NCBI GenBank assembly: GCA_036924855.1
Contig: JBAGRP010000001.1
Coordinates: forward strand, 558,001-622,000
Direction: 5' to 3'
DNA length: 64,000 nt
DNA from: Nitrobacteraceae bacterium AZCC 2146
GTDB lineage: Bacteria; Pseudomonadota; Alphaproteobacteria; Rhizobiales; Xanthobacteraceae
Position 1 is the stretch's first letter, and every line of letters begins with the position of its first letter. Position numbers and translations under genes: made by a program. The notes beneath the pieces are model-generated. The model was given only the letters and a program-made list of their open reading frames with translations. It made no database searches and was not told the DNA's origin. Below, piece by piece: positions 29,228 through 37,684 of the stretch.

Positions 29228-29298
29228 TTTCGTACCTTTCGTTAGATATGTCCCTTGACAGACGATGTCGATAGTCCATCTATACCGGACGTTACGAA
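29228..29298 (+). promoter_or_regulatory. Probable RND pump promoter with TetR half-sites
   Basis: TTGACA (29255-29260) with TCTATA (29279-29284) at 18-base spacing is a plausible sigma-70-type promoter reading toward the adaptor gene. Around it lie tandem TTTCGTACC and TTTCGTTAG (29228-29245) and an opposed GTTACGAA (29291-29298) sharing the core ACGAA/TTCGT. These are candidate binding sites for the divergent TetR regulator. Assignment is inferential. Confidence 0.4.
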
Positions 29299-29404
29299 TG
29301 TGTGCGATGCAGCGTAACGGCTATCGGGTGGATCGGGTGGCCATTCCAGCCACTTCTGTCCAAATCGGGACCAGCCGTCCGGATTGTCTCTATTGGGGTT
29401 CGAC

Positions 29405-30622
29405 ATGAAAAATATCATCAAAAACAAGCGCTTGCTCGCCAGCGGCGCGGTCCTCGCGATACTGGCGACAACGGGCGCTGCCATCCTTGGCGACCGGACC
29501 TGGACCGCGAAAGCGGAGCCGGCCGTTGCTGCAGCGCCACCTGCCGTTCAGGCGTCAGTTGCCGTCGTCGAAGCCCGCGAGACCGCGCCGACGGATGAAT
29601 TCTCCGGACGCCTTGAGGCGGTCGAGCGGGTTGAAATCCGTTCCCGCGTTGCCGGCGCGATCCAGGAAATCCACTTCCGCGAAGGCGCGCTGGTCAAGAA
29701 AGACGACCTGCTGGTCCTGATCGATCCCGCGCTATATGCCGCCGACGTAGCCCGCGCCGATGGGCAGGTCGCCGCTGCCAAGGCCCAGCTTGTTCTGACC
29801 AAGAACGAGTTCGATCGCGGGCAGCAGTTGTCGGATTCGCGCTGGATCTCGCAGAAGGACCTCGACAGCCGCATCAACGGTTTTCGCGCGGCCGAGGCCA
29901 ACCTGAAAGCCGCTGAAGCCGCGCTGCAGACCGCGAAGCTCAACCTCAGCTACACCGAAGTCCGCGCGCCGGTGTCCGGCCGCGTCGGCAAGGTGGAATA
30001 CACCGTCGGCAACCTGATCGCCGGAGGTTCGGGGGCGCCCGTGCTCACGACCCTGGTGTCGATCAATCCGATCTATGCCAGCTTCAACGCCGACGAGCAG
30101 GTCGTCACCCGTGCCTTGAAGACGTTGGCCGACGAAAAGACGCCGTTCGATATCGACCGCATCCCGGTGCATATGGGTCTCACCACTTCCGACGGCACGC
30201 CGATCAAGGGCCACATGCAGTTCATCGACAACCAGGTCGATGCGAAGAGCGGCACGGTGCGGGTGCGGGCGGTGTTCGACAATGCCGACGGGCGCCTGAT
30301 GCCCGGCCAGTTCGCCCGCCTCACCATGGGCCAGCCCAAGCCTGAGCAGACGCTGCTGGTCAGCGAGCGCGCGGTCGGCACCGACCAGAACAAGAAATAC
30401 GTGATGGTGGTCGATGCCAAGAACAAGGCGGAGTACCGCGAAGTCACCCTCGGCGTGTCGGTGGAGGGCATGCGTGTCATCCTCGGCGGGCTGAAGGCCG
30501 GCGAGCGCATCGTTGTCAACGGGCTGCAGCGCGTGCGGCCGGGCGCGCTGATCAAGCCTGAAATGGTGGCGATGGATTCTGTTTCGGCGGCGCAGGGCAA
30601 GACCACGGTCGCGCAACGCTAA
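29405..30622 (+). CDS. RND efflux periplasmic adaptor (membrane fusion protein)
   Basis: A 405-residue protein anchored by an N-terminal hydrophobic segment (about 8-30). The lipoyl halves appear as VEIRSRVAGAIQEIHFREGA (about 75-94) and LSYTEVRAPVSGRVGKVEYT, separated by an alpha-hairpin (about 110-180). The beta-barrel and membrane-proximal domains follow, ending with GGLKAGERIVVNGLQRVRPG. It links the inner-membrane pump to an outer-membrane channel, which is not encoded here. The ATG at 29405 is preferred to a TTG at 29384. Cotranscribed with the pump gene across a 137-base spacer with two hairpins. Confidence 0.93.
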   Translation: MKNIIKNKRLLASGAVLAILATTGAAILGDRTWTAKAEPAVAAAPPAVQASVAVVEARETAPTDEFSGRLEAVERVEIRSRVAGAIQEIHFREGALVKKDDLLVLIDPALYAADVARADGQVAAAKAQLVLTKNEFDRGQQLSDSRWISQKDLDSRINGFRAAEANLKAAEAALQTAKLNLSYTEVRAPVSGRVGKVEYTVGNLIAGGSGAPVLTTLVSINPIYASFNADEQVVTRALKTLADEKTPFDIDRIPVHMGLTTSDGTPIKGHMQFIDNQVDAKSGTVRVRAVFDNADGRLMPGQFARLTMGQPKPEQTLLVSERAVGTDQNKKYVMVVDAKNKAEYREVTLGVSVEGMRVILGGLKAGERIVVNGLQRVRPGALIKPEMVAMDSVSAAQGKTTVAQR

Positions 30623-30639
30623 CGCCGTCTCCTGACATT

Positions 30640-30719
30640 CCCTGTCCGTAAGCGGGCAGGGATCAATTTCAAAGATACGCAAGAAGCCCGCGAGGTCGAT
30701 CGTTCGACCGCGCGCGGGC
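30640..30719 (+). promoter_or_regulatory. Two hairpins in the adaptor/pump intercistronic spacer
   Basis: The first is CCCTGTCCG-TAAG-CGGGCAGGG (30640-30661, one G-U pair). The second, 30686-30719, pairs GCCCGCG with CGCGGGC and GGTCGA with TCGACC around the loop TCGT. Neither has a T-run. Between two genes of one operon they may adjust the pump-to-adaptor ratio by partial termination or by RNA processing. Confidence 0.5.
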
Positions 30720-30759
30720 CGCCGCGCCCTGCAAGCTCATATATTGACGAGACCGCGCC

Positions 30760-33700
30760 ATGAACTTTTCCAGATTCTTTATCGACCGCCCGATCTTTGC
30801 CGGCGTGTTGTCGACCATCATTTTCCTTGCCGGCCTGCTGTCGATGCCGGTGCTGCCGATTTCCGAATATCCGGAAGTGGCACCGCCCACGGTGGTGGTG
30901 CGCGCGACATATCCCGGCGCCAACCCGAAGGTCATCGCCGAAACCGTGGCGACGCCGATCGAGGAACAGATCAACGGCGTTGAGGGCATGCTCTATATGA
31001 GCAGCCAGGCGACGACTGACGGGTTGATGACGCTGAACGTCACCTTCCGTCTGGGCACCGATCCCGACAAGGCGCAGCAGCTGGTGCAGAACCGGGTGTC
31101 GCAGGCCGAGCCGCGGCTGCCACAGGAAGTTCGCACGCTGGGGATCACCACCATCAAGAGCGCGCCGGATCTCACCATGGTGGTGCATCTGAATTCGCCT
31201 AACGGCCGCTACGACATGACCTATCTGCGCAACTACGCGGTGCTCAACGTCAAGGACCGCCTTGCGCGTATCGAAGGCGTTGGCCAGGTGCAGCTGTTCG
31301 GCTCCGGCGACTATTCGATGCGCGTCTGGCTCGACCCTCAGAAGGTTGCCGAGCGCGGCCTGTCGCCGGGCGACATCGTGAAGGAAATCCGTGCCCAGAA
31401 CGTCCAGGCGGCGGCCGGTCAGGTCGGTGGCTCGCCCAACGAGCCCGGCCTCGATTTGCAGCTCTCGATCAATGCCCAGGGCCGGCTGCAGAGCGAGGAA
31501 GAGTTCGGCGACATCATCGTCAAGAACGGCACCAATGGTGAGGTGACGCGGCTGCGTGACGTCGCGCGCATTGAAATGGGCGCGGCCGATTATTCGCTGC
31601 GCTCGCTGCTTAACAACAAGTCGGCGGTGGCGGTGCCGGTGTTTCAGTCGCCCGGTTCGAATGCCATCCAGATTTCCGACAACGTCCGCAAGACGATGGC
31701 GGAACTCAAGCAGAATATGCCCGATGGCGTGGACTACAGTATCGTCTATGACCCCACCCAATTCGTCCGCGCGTCGATCGAAGCCGTGATCCACACGCTG
31801 CTCGAAGCCGTGGCGCTGGTGGTGCTGGTGGTGATCCTGTTCCTGCAGACCTGGCGGGCGTCGATCATCCCGCTGATCGCAGTGCCGGTGTCGATCGTCG
31901 GCACCTTTGCGGTGATGCATCTGTTCGGCTTCTCGATCAACGCGCTGACCTTGTTCGGGCTGGTGCTGGCGATTGGCATCGTGGTCGACGACGCCATCGT
32001 GGTGGTGGAGAATGTCGAGCGCAACATCGAGCGCGGGCTGTCGCCAAAAGAGGCGGCTTACCAGGCGATGCAGGAAGTGACCGGGCCGATCATCGCCATT
32101 GCGCTGGTGCTGGTGGCGGTGTTCGTGCCGCTGGCCTTCATCACCGGATTGACCGGGCAGTTCTACAAGCAGTTCGCGCTCACCGTGGCGATCTCTACGG
32201 TGATCTCCGCGTTCAACTCGCTGACGCTGTCGCCCGCACTCGCAGCATTGCTGCTCAAGGGCCACGACGCGCCGAAGGATGTGCTGACCCGGATCATGGA
32301 CAAGGGGCTGGGCTGGTTCTTCAAGCGCTTCAACCGCGCCTTCAGTTGGAGTTCGGACGCCTATAGTGGCGGCGTCGGGCGCGTGATCTCGCGGCGCGGC
32401 ATCGTCATGGTCGGCTATCTCGCGCTGATCGGTGTCACCGTGTTTCTGTTCCGCGCTGTGCCGGGCGGCTTCGTGCCGGGCCAGGACAAGCAGTACCTTG
32501 TCGGCTTCGCGCAGCTACCGGATGGCGCCACGCTGGATCGCACCGAGGATGTCATCCGCAAGATGGGTGAGATTGCGCTGGCCTCGCCCGGCGTGGTGGA
32601 TGCGATCCAGTTTCCCGGCCTGTCGATTAACGGATTCACCAACTCATCGAATTCCGGCATCGTGTTCGTGTCGCTGAAGCCGTTCGATGAGCGCAAGGAC
32701 CCGAGCTTGAGCGGGGCTGCGATCGCCAAGGATCTGAACATCAAATTCTCCAAGATCCAGGACGCCTTCATCGCCATGTTCCCGCCGCCGCCGGTGTCGG
32801 GGCTGGGCACGATCGGCGGCTTCAAGCTGCAGATCGAGGATCGCGCCGGCCTGGGGTATGAAGCCCTGTCCGAGGCGACCAAGGCGTTCGTGGCGAAAGC
32901 CTCGGCGCAGAAGGAGCTGGTGGGCCTGTTCACCAGCTACCAGATCAACGTGCCGCAGCTCTATGCCGACATCGACCGCACCAAGGCGCGGCAGCTCAGC
33001 GTGCCCGTCACTTCGGTATTCGAGACCATGCAGATCTATCTTGGCTCGCTCTACGTGAACGACTTCAACAAGTTCGGCCGTACCTATTCGGTGCGTGTCC
33101 AGGCCGACTCGAAGTTTCGCGCCCGCGCCGATGATGTCGGCCTGCTCAAGGTCCGCTCCGACACCAACGAGATGGTGCCGCTGTCGACGTTGCTGAGGAT
33201 CAAGGAGAACGCCGGGCCGGAGCGGGCGATGCGCTATAACGGCTTCCTCACCGCGGACCTCAACGGCAATGCCGCGCCGGGTTATTCCACCGGCCAGGCG
33301 CAGGACGCCATCACCCGGGTCGCCGCGGAAACGCTGCCGAAGGGCATCGGCTTTGAATGGACCGAACTGACCTATCAGGAGATCATCGCCGGCAACTCGT
33401 CCTTCGTGGTGTTTCCGGTGGCGATGCTGCTGGTGTTCCTGGTGCTCGCTGCGCAATACGAGAGCCTGACGCTGCCGCTGTCGATCATCATGATCGTGCC
33501 GATGGGGCTGCTGGCGGCGATGTTCGGCGTCTGGATCACCAGGGGGGACAACAATGTCTTCACCCAGATCGGCCTGATCGTGCTCGTGGGTCTATCCGCG
33601 AAGAACGCCATCCTGATCGTCGAGTTCGCGCGCGAACTGGAATTCGGCGGTCGCAAGCCGGTGCAGGCGGCGATCGAGGCCAGCCGGCTGCGGCTGCGGC

Positions 33701-33951
33701 CGATCCTGATGACGTCGATGGCCTTCATCATGGGTGTGGTGCCGCTGGTGACCTCCAGCGGCGCCGGCTCCGAGATGCGCCATGCCATGGGCGTGGCGGT
33801 GTTCTCCGGCATGATCGGCGTCACCGCCTTCGGCATCTTCTTCACGCCGATGTTCTACGTGCTGCTGCGGGCTCTCGCCGGCAACCGGCCGCTCACGCAG
33901 CACGGCGCATCGACGGTGGATCCTGTGGTGACGCCGGCCGCGCATCATTGA
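30760..33951 (+). CDS. RND multidrug efflux transporter, HAE1 family
   Basis: A 1063-residue inner-membrane pump of normal length, starting MNFSRFFIDRPIFAGVLSTI. It has 12 membrane segments arranged as one helix, a large periplasmic loop, six helices, a second loop and five helices. The proton-relay aspartates are in GIVVDDAIVVVENVERN (near 410), and the second-half helix has GLSAKNAILIVEF. The overall pattern is closer to MexF/BepE-type pumps than to AcrB. With the adaptor upstream it forms a drug or phenolic exporter controlled by the divergent TetR gene. Confidence 0.95.
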   Translation: MNFSRFFIDRPIFAGVLSTIIFLAGLLSMPVLPISEYPEVAPPTVVVRATYPGANPKVIAETVATPIEEQINGVEGMLYMSSQATTDGLMTLNVTFRLGTDPDKAQQLVQNRVSQAEPRLPQEVRTLGITTIKSAPDLTMVVHLNSPNGRYDMTYLRNYAVLNVKDRLARIEGVGQVQLFGSGDYSMRVWLDPQKVAERGLSPGDIVKEIRAQNVQAAAGQVGGSPNEPGLDLQLSINAQGRLQSEEEFGDIIVKNGTNGEVTRLRDVARIEMGAADYSLRSLLNNKSAVAVPVFQSPGSNAIQISDNVRKTMAELKQNMPDGVDYSIVYDPTQFVRASIEAVIHTLLEAVALVVLVVILFLQTWRASIIPLIAVPVSIVGTFAVMHLFGFSINALTLFGLVLAIGIVVDDAIVVVENVERNIERGLSPKEAAYQAMQEVTGPIIAIALVLVAVFVPLAFITGLTGQFYKQFALTVAISTVISAFNSLTLSPALAALLLKGHDAPKDVLTRIMDKGLGWFFKRFNRAFSWSSDAYSGGVGRVISRRGIVMVGYLALIGVTVFLFRAVPGGFVPGQDKQYLVGFAQLPDGATLDRTEDVIRKMGEIALASPGVVDAIQFPGLSINGFTNSSNSGIVFVSLKPFDERKDPSLSGAAIAKDLNIKFSKIQDAFIAMFPPPPVSGLGTIGGFKLQIEDRAGLGYEALSEATKAFVAKASAQKELVGLFTSYQINVPQLYADIDRTKARQLSVPVTSVFETMQIYLGSLYVNDFNKFGRTYSVRVQADSKFRARADDVGLLKVRSDTNEMVPLSTLLRIKENAGPERAMRYNGFLTADLNGNAAPGYSTGQAQDAITRVAAETLPKGIGFEWTELTYQEIIAGNSSFVVFPVAMLLVFLVLAAQYESLTLPLSIIMIVPMGLLAAMFGVWITRGDNNVFTQIGLIVLVGLSAKNAILIVEFARELEFGGRKPVQAAIEASRLRLRPILMTSMAFIMGVVPLVTSSGAGSEMRHAMGVAVFSGMIGVTAFGIFFTPMFYVLLRALAGNRPLTQHGASTVDPVVTPAAHH

Positions 33952-34008
33952 CGGAGCAAGGGCACGGATGCCCCCATGCCCAGCGGCTGAGACGCCGCGA
34001 TGGCCTGG

Positions 34009-34473
34009 TCAGGCGTCGGTCCAGGAGGTGAAGATCGCGGCCTGGCCGCGGCGCTGCCCGGCGGCATCGATCAGCTCCCACACCGTGCCGCCGTCGATCC
34101 AGAAGCGGCGGCCGGATTTTGCGATCCGCTGGCCGCGATAGTCGGAGATGAAGCCGTTGCGCGCGACGGCGTCGAGCAGCCGCTGCCGTTCGTCGCGGTT
34201 CGGCGCTTCGGCGGACAGCCGCGACGGCAGCGTGACGAACTCGTCCCACCTGTACTCAAAGCAATCCTGCGCGGTCCGGTTGGCATAGACGAAGCGCGGA
34301 TCGGCGTCGGTGTTGTGCGCCAGCGCGGCGAAGGGCGCGTCGTTGTACAGCCACGCCGCATCCTGCCCGGCGGTCACCAGCGGCGTGCCGACGGCGCGGG
34401 CATAGCTCGTCGTCAGCAGCGTGAAGAAGGCGACGTCGAGCGCCGCGGCGGGTGGTGAGGGGATAATGGTCAT
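34009..34473 (-). CDS. MEKHLA (PAS-like) domain protein
   Basis: A 154-residue protein matching the stand-alone MEKHLA domain: WLYNDAPFAALAHNTDADPR, FVYANRTAQDCFEYRWDEF, and LPSRLSAEAPNRDERQRLLD are the successive conserved segments. The domain is PAS-related and may bind a small ligand; no reaction is known. The ATG has GAGGACC upstream. The frame extends to 34653, but that extension is Arg/Cys-rich and not conserved-looking. Transcribed toward the RND pump gene. Confidence 0.82.
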   Translation of the reverse strand: MTIIPSPPAAALDVAFFTLLTTSYARAVGTPLVTAGQDAAWLYNDAPFAALAHNTDADPRFVYANRTAQDCFEYRWDEFVTLPSRLSAEAPNRDERQRLLDAVARNGFISDYRGQRIAKSGRRFWIDGGTVWELIDAAGQRRGQAAIFTSWTDA

Positions 34474-34636
34474 GAGGTCCTCGGAACTGTGAACCGACGG
34501 GGTAGCTCTCGCTGTCCGCCGGCGACACCCCCGGGATGGCTGGGCTGCAACGCGGGGGCTGCATGATGGGGCTCTGGCGATCGTGAGGCCGGTCGTCGCC
34601 GGGCGGTTCACGCATCCGCATCGCGGGCGTGCAGGC

Positions 34637-34837
34637 TCAGTGCACCGTGCCACACCACTGTTCCGGCGACGCGGGATCGAACTCCAGCCTGAAATTCACG
34701 GAGGGATCGATGAAATGCGTGATCGCGTTGAACGGCACGACGACGCGTTTCTTCAGGCCCTTGAACCACAGCACCACGTCGAACCGGTCGTCGCTGACGA
34801 CGAGATGCTCGAACTGATATTGAAGGATCACGGACAT
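34637..34837 (-). pseudogene. N-terminally truncated SspB-like ClpXP adaptor paralogue
   Basis: The 66-residue frame matches the C-terminal half of the alphaproteobacterial SspB fold: MSVILQYQFEHLVVSDDRFD, FKGLKKRVVVPFNAITHF, and IDPSVNFRLEFDP. The similarity continues upstream of the ATG in the same frame (GVTLPAELRSQYPQEM, to about 34885) and then stops abruptly, without the usual first 55-60 residues. The genome's functional sspB is presumably elsewhere. It could still be translated as a half-domain, but most likely it is a decaying duplicate. Confidence 0.6.
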
Positions 34838-34892
34838 CTCCTGCGGATACTGCGACCGCAGCTCGGCGGGAAGCGTGACGCCGTCGTGGGGC

Positions 34893-35144
34893 CTATGGCT
34901 GGCCGCCGGCCTCGACGCGCCGCAGGCACCAGTAATACGAATTGGGGCCGTCGAAGAACGAGGTCTGGCCGGCGCAGGCCTTGGTCGCGCGCGCGGAGGC
35001 GTGCTTCATGAAATAGATGTTCTCGGCTCCCCACAGGATGGTGGAGACGATGATGAAGGCGATCGCGCCGTATTTCAGGTACCAGCCCATCGCGGCAGCG
35101 TAATGCAACCCGGTTTCGGGATGGTGAAGGGCATGGCCGATCAA
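34893..35144 (-). CDS. Small single-span membrane protein, hypothetical
   Basis: An 83-residue frame with one hydrophobic helix (KYGAIAFIIVSTILWGAENI, about 24-43) and a Cys-containing tail (ACAGQTSFFDGPNSYYWCLR). No family is recognised. The annotated start is a TTG; an internal ATG at 35090 would give 65 residues with the helix at the N-terminus. It lies directly before the SspB-like relic on the same strand. Confidence 0.5.
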   Translation of the reverse strand: MIGHALHHPETGLHYAAAMGWYLKYGAIAFIIVSTILWGAENIYFMKHASARATKACAGQTSFFDGPNSYYWCLRRVEAGGQP

Positions 35145-35237
35145 CGCTTTGTTTCAAATTGCCGGGCACATTGCCGGGACCGTGAGTCGCCGATGTCCTG
35201 CCGCGGAGTTCTTGTCGCAGATTTCCTGGAGCCGTTC

Positions 35238-35522
35238 GTGAACGAAAGCCTGATTTCCACCTGCCAGTTGTTCCTGATCCCGCTGACGATCCTGTTCGCC
35301 GCCGTCGGCGTCGCCAATACGCGCTTCGTCAAGCTCCTGGTCTGCCTGCTCGGCGTCGCGCTGGCCGCATTGTGGCTCTATCGCATCTGGCTGTGGACCG
35401 GCCTGTCGCTGATCGACCGCCGCACCGGCCTCGGTCTGTCCGGCATGTTCGCACTGTGCTGGGTGCTGACGCTGCTGCACCAGGTGAAGAGCAGCTTTGG
35501 CGGCGGGCATGAGCGGAGGTAG
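35238..35522 (+). CDS. Small membrane protein, hypothetical
   Basis: A 94-residue protein with three predicted membrane helices (about 7-26, 29-50 and 62-82): CQLFLIPLTILFAAVGVANT, LLVCLLGVALAALWLYRIWL, and GMFALCWVLTLLHQV. No family is recognised. GTG start with CTGGAG 8 bases upstream. The frame extends further upstream but without membrane character. Confidence 0.55.
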   Translation: MNESLISTCQLFLIPLTILFAAVGVANTRFVKLLVCLLGVALAALWLYRIWLWTGLSLIDRRTGLGLSGMFALCWVLTLLHQVKSSFGGGHERR

Positions 35523-35760
35523 GGAGGACTACATCGGCTCAGCATTGTCGTTGGCTACCGGGTGTTCCTCGAACCAGAAGATCGGCGCGCCATGAGCCGT
35601 AAAACTGCGCCGCCGCGGAGTTGATCGAGAAGCGGCATTGTGAGCTTCCGACATCGGGCGCAATAGCACCGGACTGCCGCAACCTCGAATACGTGCACGC
35701 CGCTATTTCAAACCGCCTGAAAAACCGGGGTAGCCGATATTTATTGACTGGACCGAATAG

Positions 35761-35780
35761 TTTTGTACAACTGTACAAAA
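35761..35780. promoter_or_regulatory. TetR operator palindrome overlapping a promoter
   Basis: TTTTGTACA-AC-TGTACAAAA has two exact 9-base half-sites with a 2-base centre and ends 7 bases before the TetR gene start at 35788. TTGACT at 35744-35749 with TACAAC at 35766-35771 (16-base spacing) could be the promoter, so a bound repressor would cover the -10 region. This is a strong candidate for autoregulation and for control of the genes downstream. Confidence 0.75.
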
Positions 35781-35787
35781 TTTTGGG

Positions 35788-36537
35788 ATGGAAATACTGA
35801 TGGCACGAAGCCCGAATATGCGGGAGGCGATCCTCAGCGCGGCCGAGCTTTTGTTCTCGACCCGTGGATTTAATGCGGTCTCGATCCGCGACATCGCGCT
35901 GGAAGCCGGCGCCAATCCGGGCAGCGTCACCTATCACTTTAAAAGCAAGGACGGCTTGCTGCTGGAGATCTACAAGCGCCATTGCGGGCCAATGAACAGG
36001 CGCCGCATCGAGCTGCTCGTTGCGGCCAAGCGCGTGCGTGATGTCCAGAACAGGCTGGAGGCGATCGTCCGCGCATATGTGCAGCCGGCCTTCACCTCCA
36101 GCAGCGATCTGGCCGGCGGGGGCGCTCGGTTTACGCGTTTGCGCGCCGTGATGTCGGCGGAAGGCAACGCGGTGGTGGGCCGCATCATCGCCGAAATCTT
36201 CGATGACGCCACCAACGCGTTCATCGAAGCTATCGAGCAAAGCCTGCCATATCTGCCGCGCTCGACGATTGTCTGGCGATGCCAGTTCCTGCTCGGAGCG
36301 CTGTACTACACCCTCGTCAACCCGGAGCGGGTCACACGGCTGTCTCGCGGCGAAGCTGATGGCGCAGACATGGCCGAGGCCATCGAGCAGCTTGTTTCCG
36401 CCACGGTCGCCTCGTTGCAGGCGCCGGCCGTCAATGACATCGCGAGCGCTGAAGTAGTTGCTTCGCATCGGTCGAAGCCCACCATCCGCCCGGCGAAGGC
36501 TGTCGCCCGACGCCGCAAAACAATTCCGGCTGAATAG
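35788..36537 (+). CDS. TetR/AcrR family regulator of the Tat-enzyme cluster
   Basis: A 249-residue repressor. The helix-turn-helix is in NAVSIRDIALEAGANPGSVTYHF (about 30-52), the CerR/YbiH-like pattern, and the ligand domain follows. The C-terminal 40 residues are basic and probably unstructured (TIRPAKAVARRRKT). It lies 14 bases before the amidohydrolase gene on the same strand and directly behind the 20-base palindrome, so it is the likely first gene of the operon and its regulator. Confidence 0.9.
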   Translation: MEILMARSPNMREAILSAAELLFSTRGFNAVSIRDIALEAGANPGSVTYHFKSKDGLLLEIYKRHCGPMNRRRIELLVAAKRVRDVQNRLEAIVRAYVQPAFTSSSDLAGGGARFTRLRAVMSAEGNAVVGRIIAEIFDDATNAFIEAIEQSLPYLPRSTIVWRCQFLLGALYYTLVNPERVTRLSRGEADGADMAEAIEQLVSATVASLQAPAVNDIASAEVVASHRSKPTIRPAKAVARRRKTIPAE

Positions 36538-36551
36538 GACATAGGGCCAGC

Positions 36552-37535
36552 ATGCAGAGACGTGATTTTATTGCTGCCGCTGTCGGTCTGGGCGCAACAG
36601 GGGTTTTCGGTCCCTCGCGGAACGCGCGAGCGGAGGAGCCGGCCGCGCCAGTGCGGCAGATACCTTCGATTCCGGGGCCCGATTCAGATACCAAAACGCC
36701 CGTTTTCAAAGCCCCGGCCGGTTCCGTCGACACGCATTGTCACATCTTCGGTCCCGCCGCCGAATATCCATTCTCGGCAACACGACCGTACACGCCGCCA
36801 GATGCGCCGCTGCCGATGTTTCGGGCCTTGCATGAAAAGATCGGCGTTGAACGGGCGGTGATCGTCAACGCGACCTTGCACGGTCTTGACAACCGCGTCG
36901 TGACCGACGCGATCGCTCGGAGTAACGGGAAGTATCGCGGCATCGCCAACATCAATGGCGCGACGTCGGATGCAGATATCATGGCGCTGGACAAGGCCGG
37001 CATTCGCGGCTGCCGCTTTGCATTTCTCAAGCGGCTGGGCGGCGTTGGCGACATGGCTGCGTTCCGGCGGCTCGTGGAAAGAGCCGCCGCCATCGGCTGG
37101 CATGTCGACATCTATCTCGAAGCCGGGACTGTTCGGGAATTCGCTCCGATCCTGAGGTCGCTACCGGCCACCTATGTCATCGACCATATGGGTACGATCG
37201 ACGCCGCCAGAGGTCTCGACGATCCGGAGTTCAAAGCGCTGCTCGATTTGCAAACGAGCGACGAAAAGTGCTGGGTCAAGATCACGGGGCTTGAGCGTGC
37301 CTCGGTCGCCGGTCCTCCGTTTCATGATGCGGTACCGTTCGCAAAACGCCAGATCGACAACGCGCCAGATCGCGTGCTGTGGGGAACGGACTGGCCTCAC
37401 CCCAATGTGAAGATCATGCCGAACGATGGCAGCCTCGTCGATCTTATTCCGCTCTACGCTCCGGATCCGGCGGTGCAGCACAAACTGCTCGTGACAAATC
37501 CCGAGCGGTTGTTTCGCTTCGCGGATTCGAAGTGA
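36552..37535 (+). CDS. Tat-exported amidohydrolase (LigI/sulfomuconolactonase-like)
   Basis: A 327-residue metal-dependent hydrolase of the amidohydrolase 2 family. The leader MQRRDFIAAAVGLGATG has a twin-arginine motif (RRDF), so export in folded form is likely. VDTHCHIFGP gives the metal-binding HxH (His62, His64), and GTDWPHPN near the C-terminus gives the conserved Asp of the TIM barrel. The best-known relatives hydrolyse lactones such as 2-pyrone-4,6-dicarboxylate, usually in the cytoplasm. It follows the TetR gene by 14 bases and precedes two MmgE/PrpD genes. Confidence 0.85.
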   Translation: MQRRDFIAAAVGLGATGVFGPSRNARAEEPAAPVRQIPSIPGPDSDTKTPVFKAPAGSVDTHCHIFGPAAEYPFSATRPYTPPDAPLPMFRALHEKIGVERAVIVNATLHGLDNRVVTDAIARSNGKYRGIANINGATSDADIMALDKAGIRGCRFAFLKRLGGVGDMAAFRRLVERAAAIGWHVDIYLEAGTVREFAPILRSLPATYVIDHMGTIDAARGLDDPEFKALLDLQTSDEKCWVKITGLERASVAGPPFHDAVPFAKRQIDNAPDRVLWGTDWPHPNVKIMPNDGSLVDLIPLYAPDPAVQHKLLVTNPERLFRFADSK

Positions 37536-37684
37536 AGCAATCAGCCGGCTACTTGGACACTCTCAGTTTGGCCGCGCAGTCGATGTTAATGCTGGCGTAT
37601 ACGGGATGCGCCGGACGTTATTGCAGCCAGTAGCGGGACCTTCGCGCGGTCATCAACAAAAAATATCGGATCGGGAGACCTCAT

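Noticed and set aside
30619..32265. 548-codon minus-strand frame opposite the RND pump
   Set aside because: His/Arg/Gln-rich shadow of the pump gene, with no motif.
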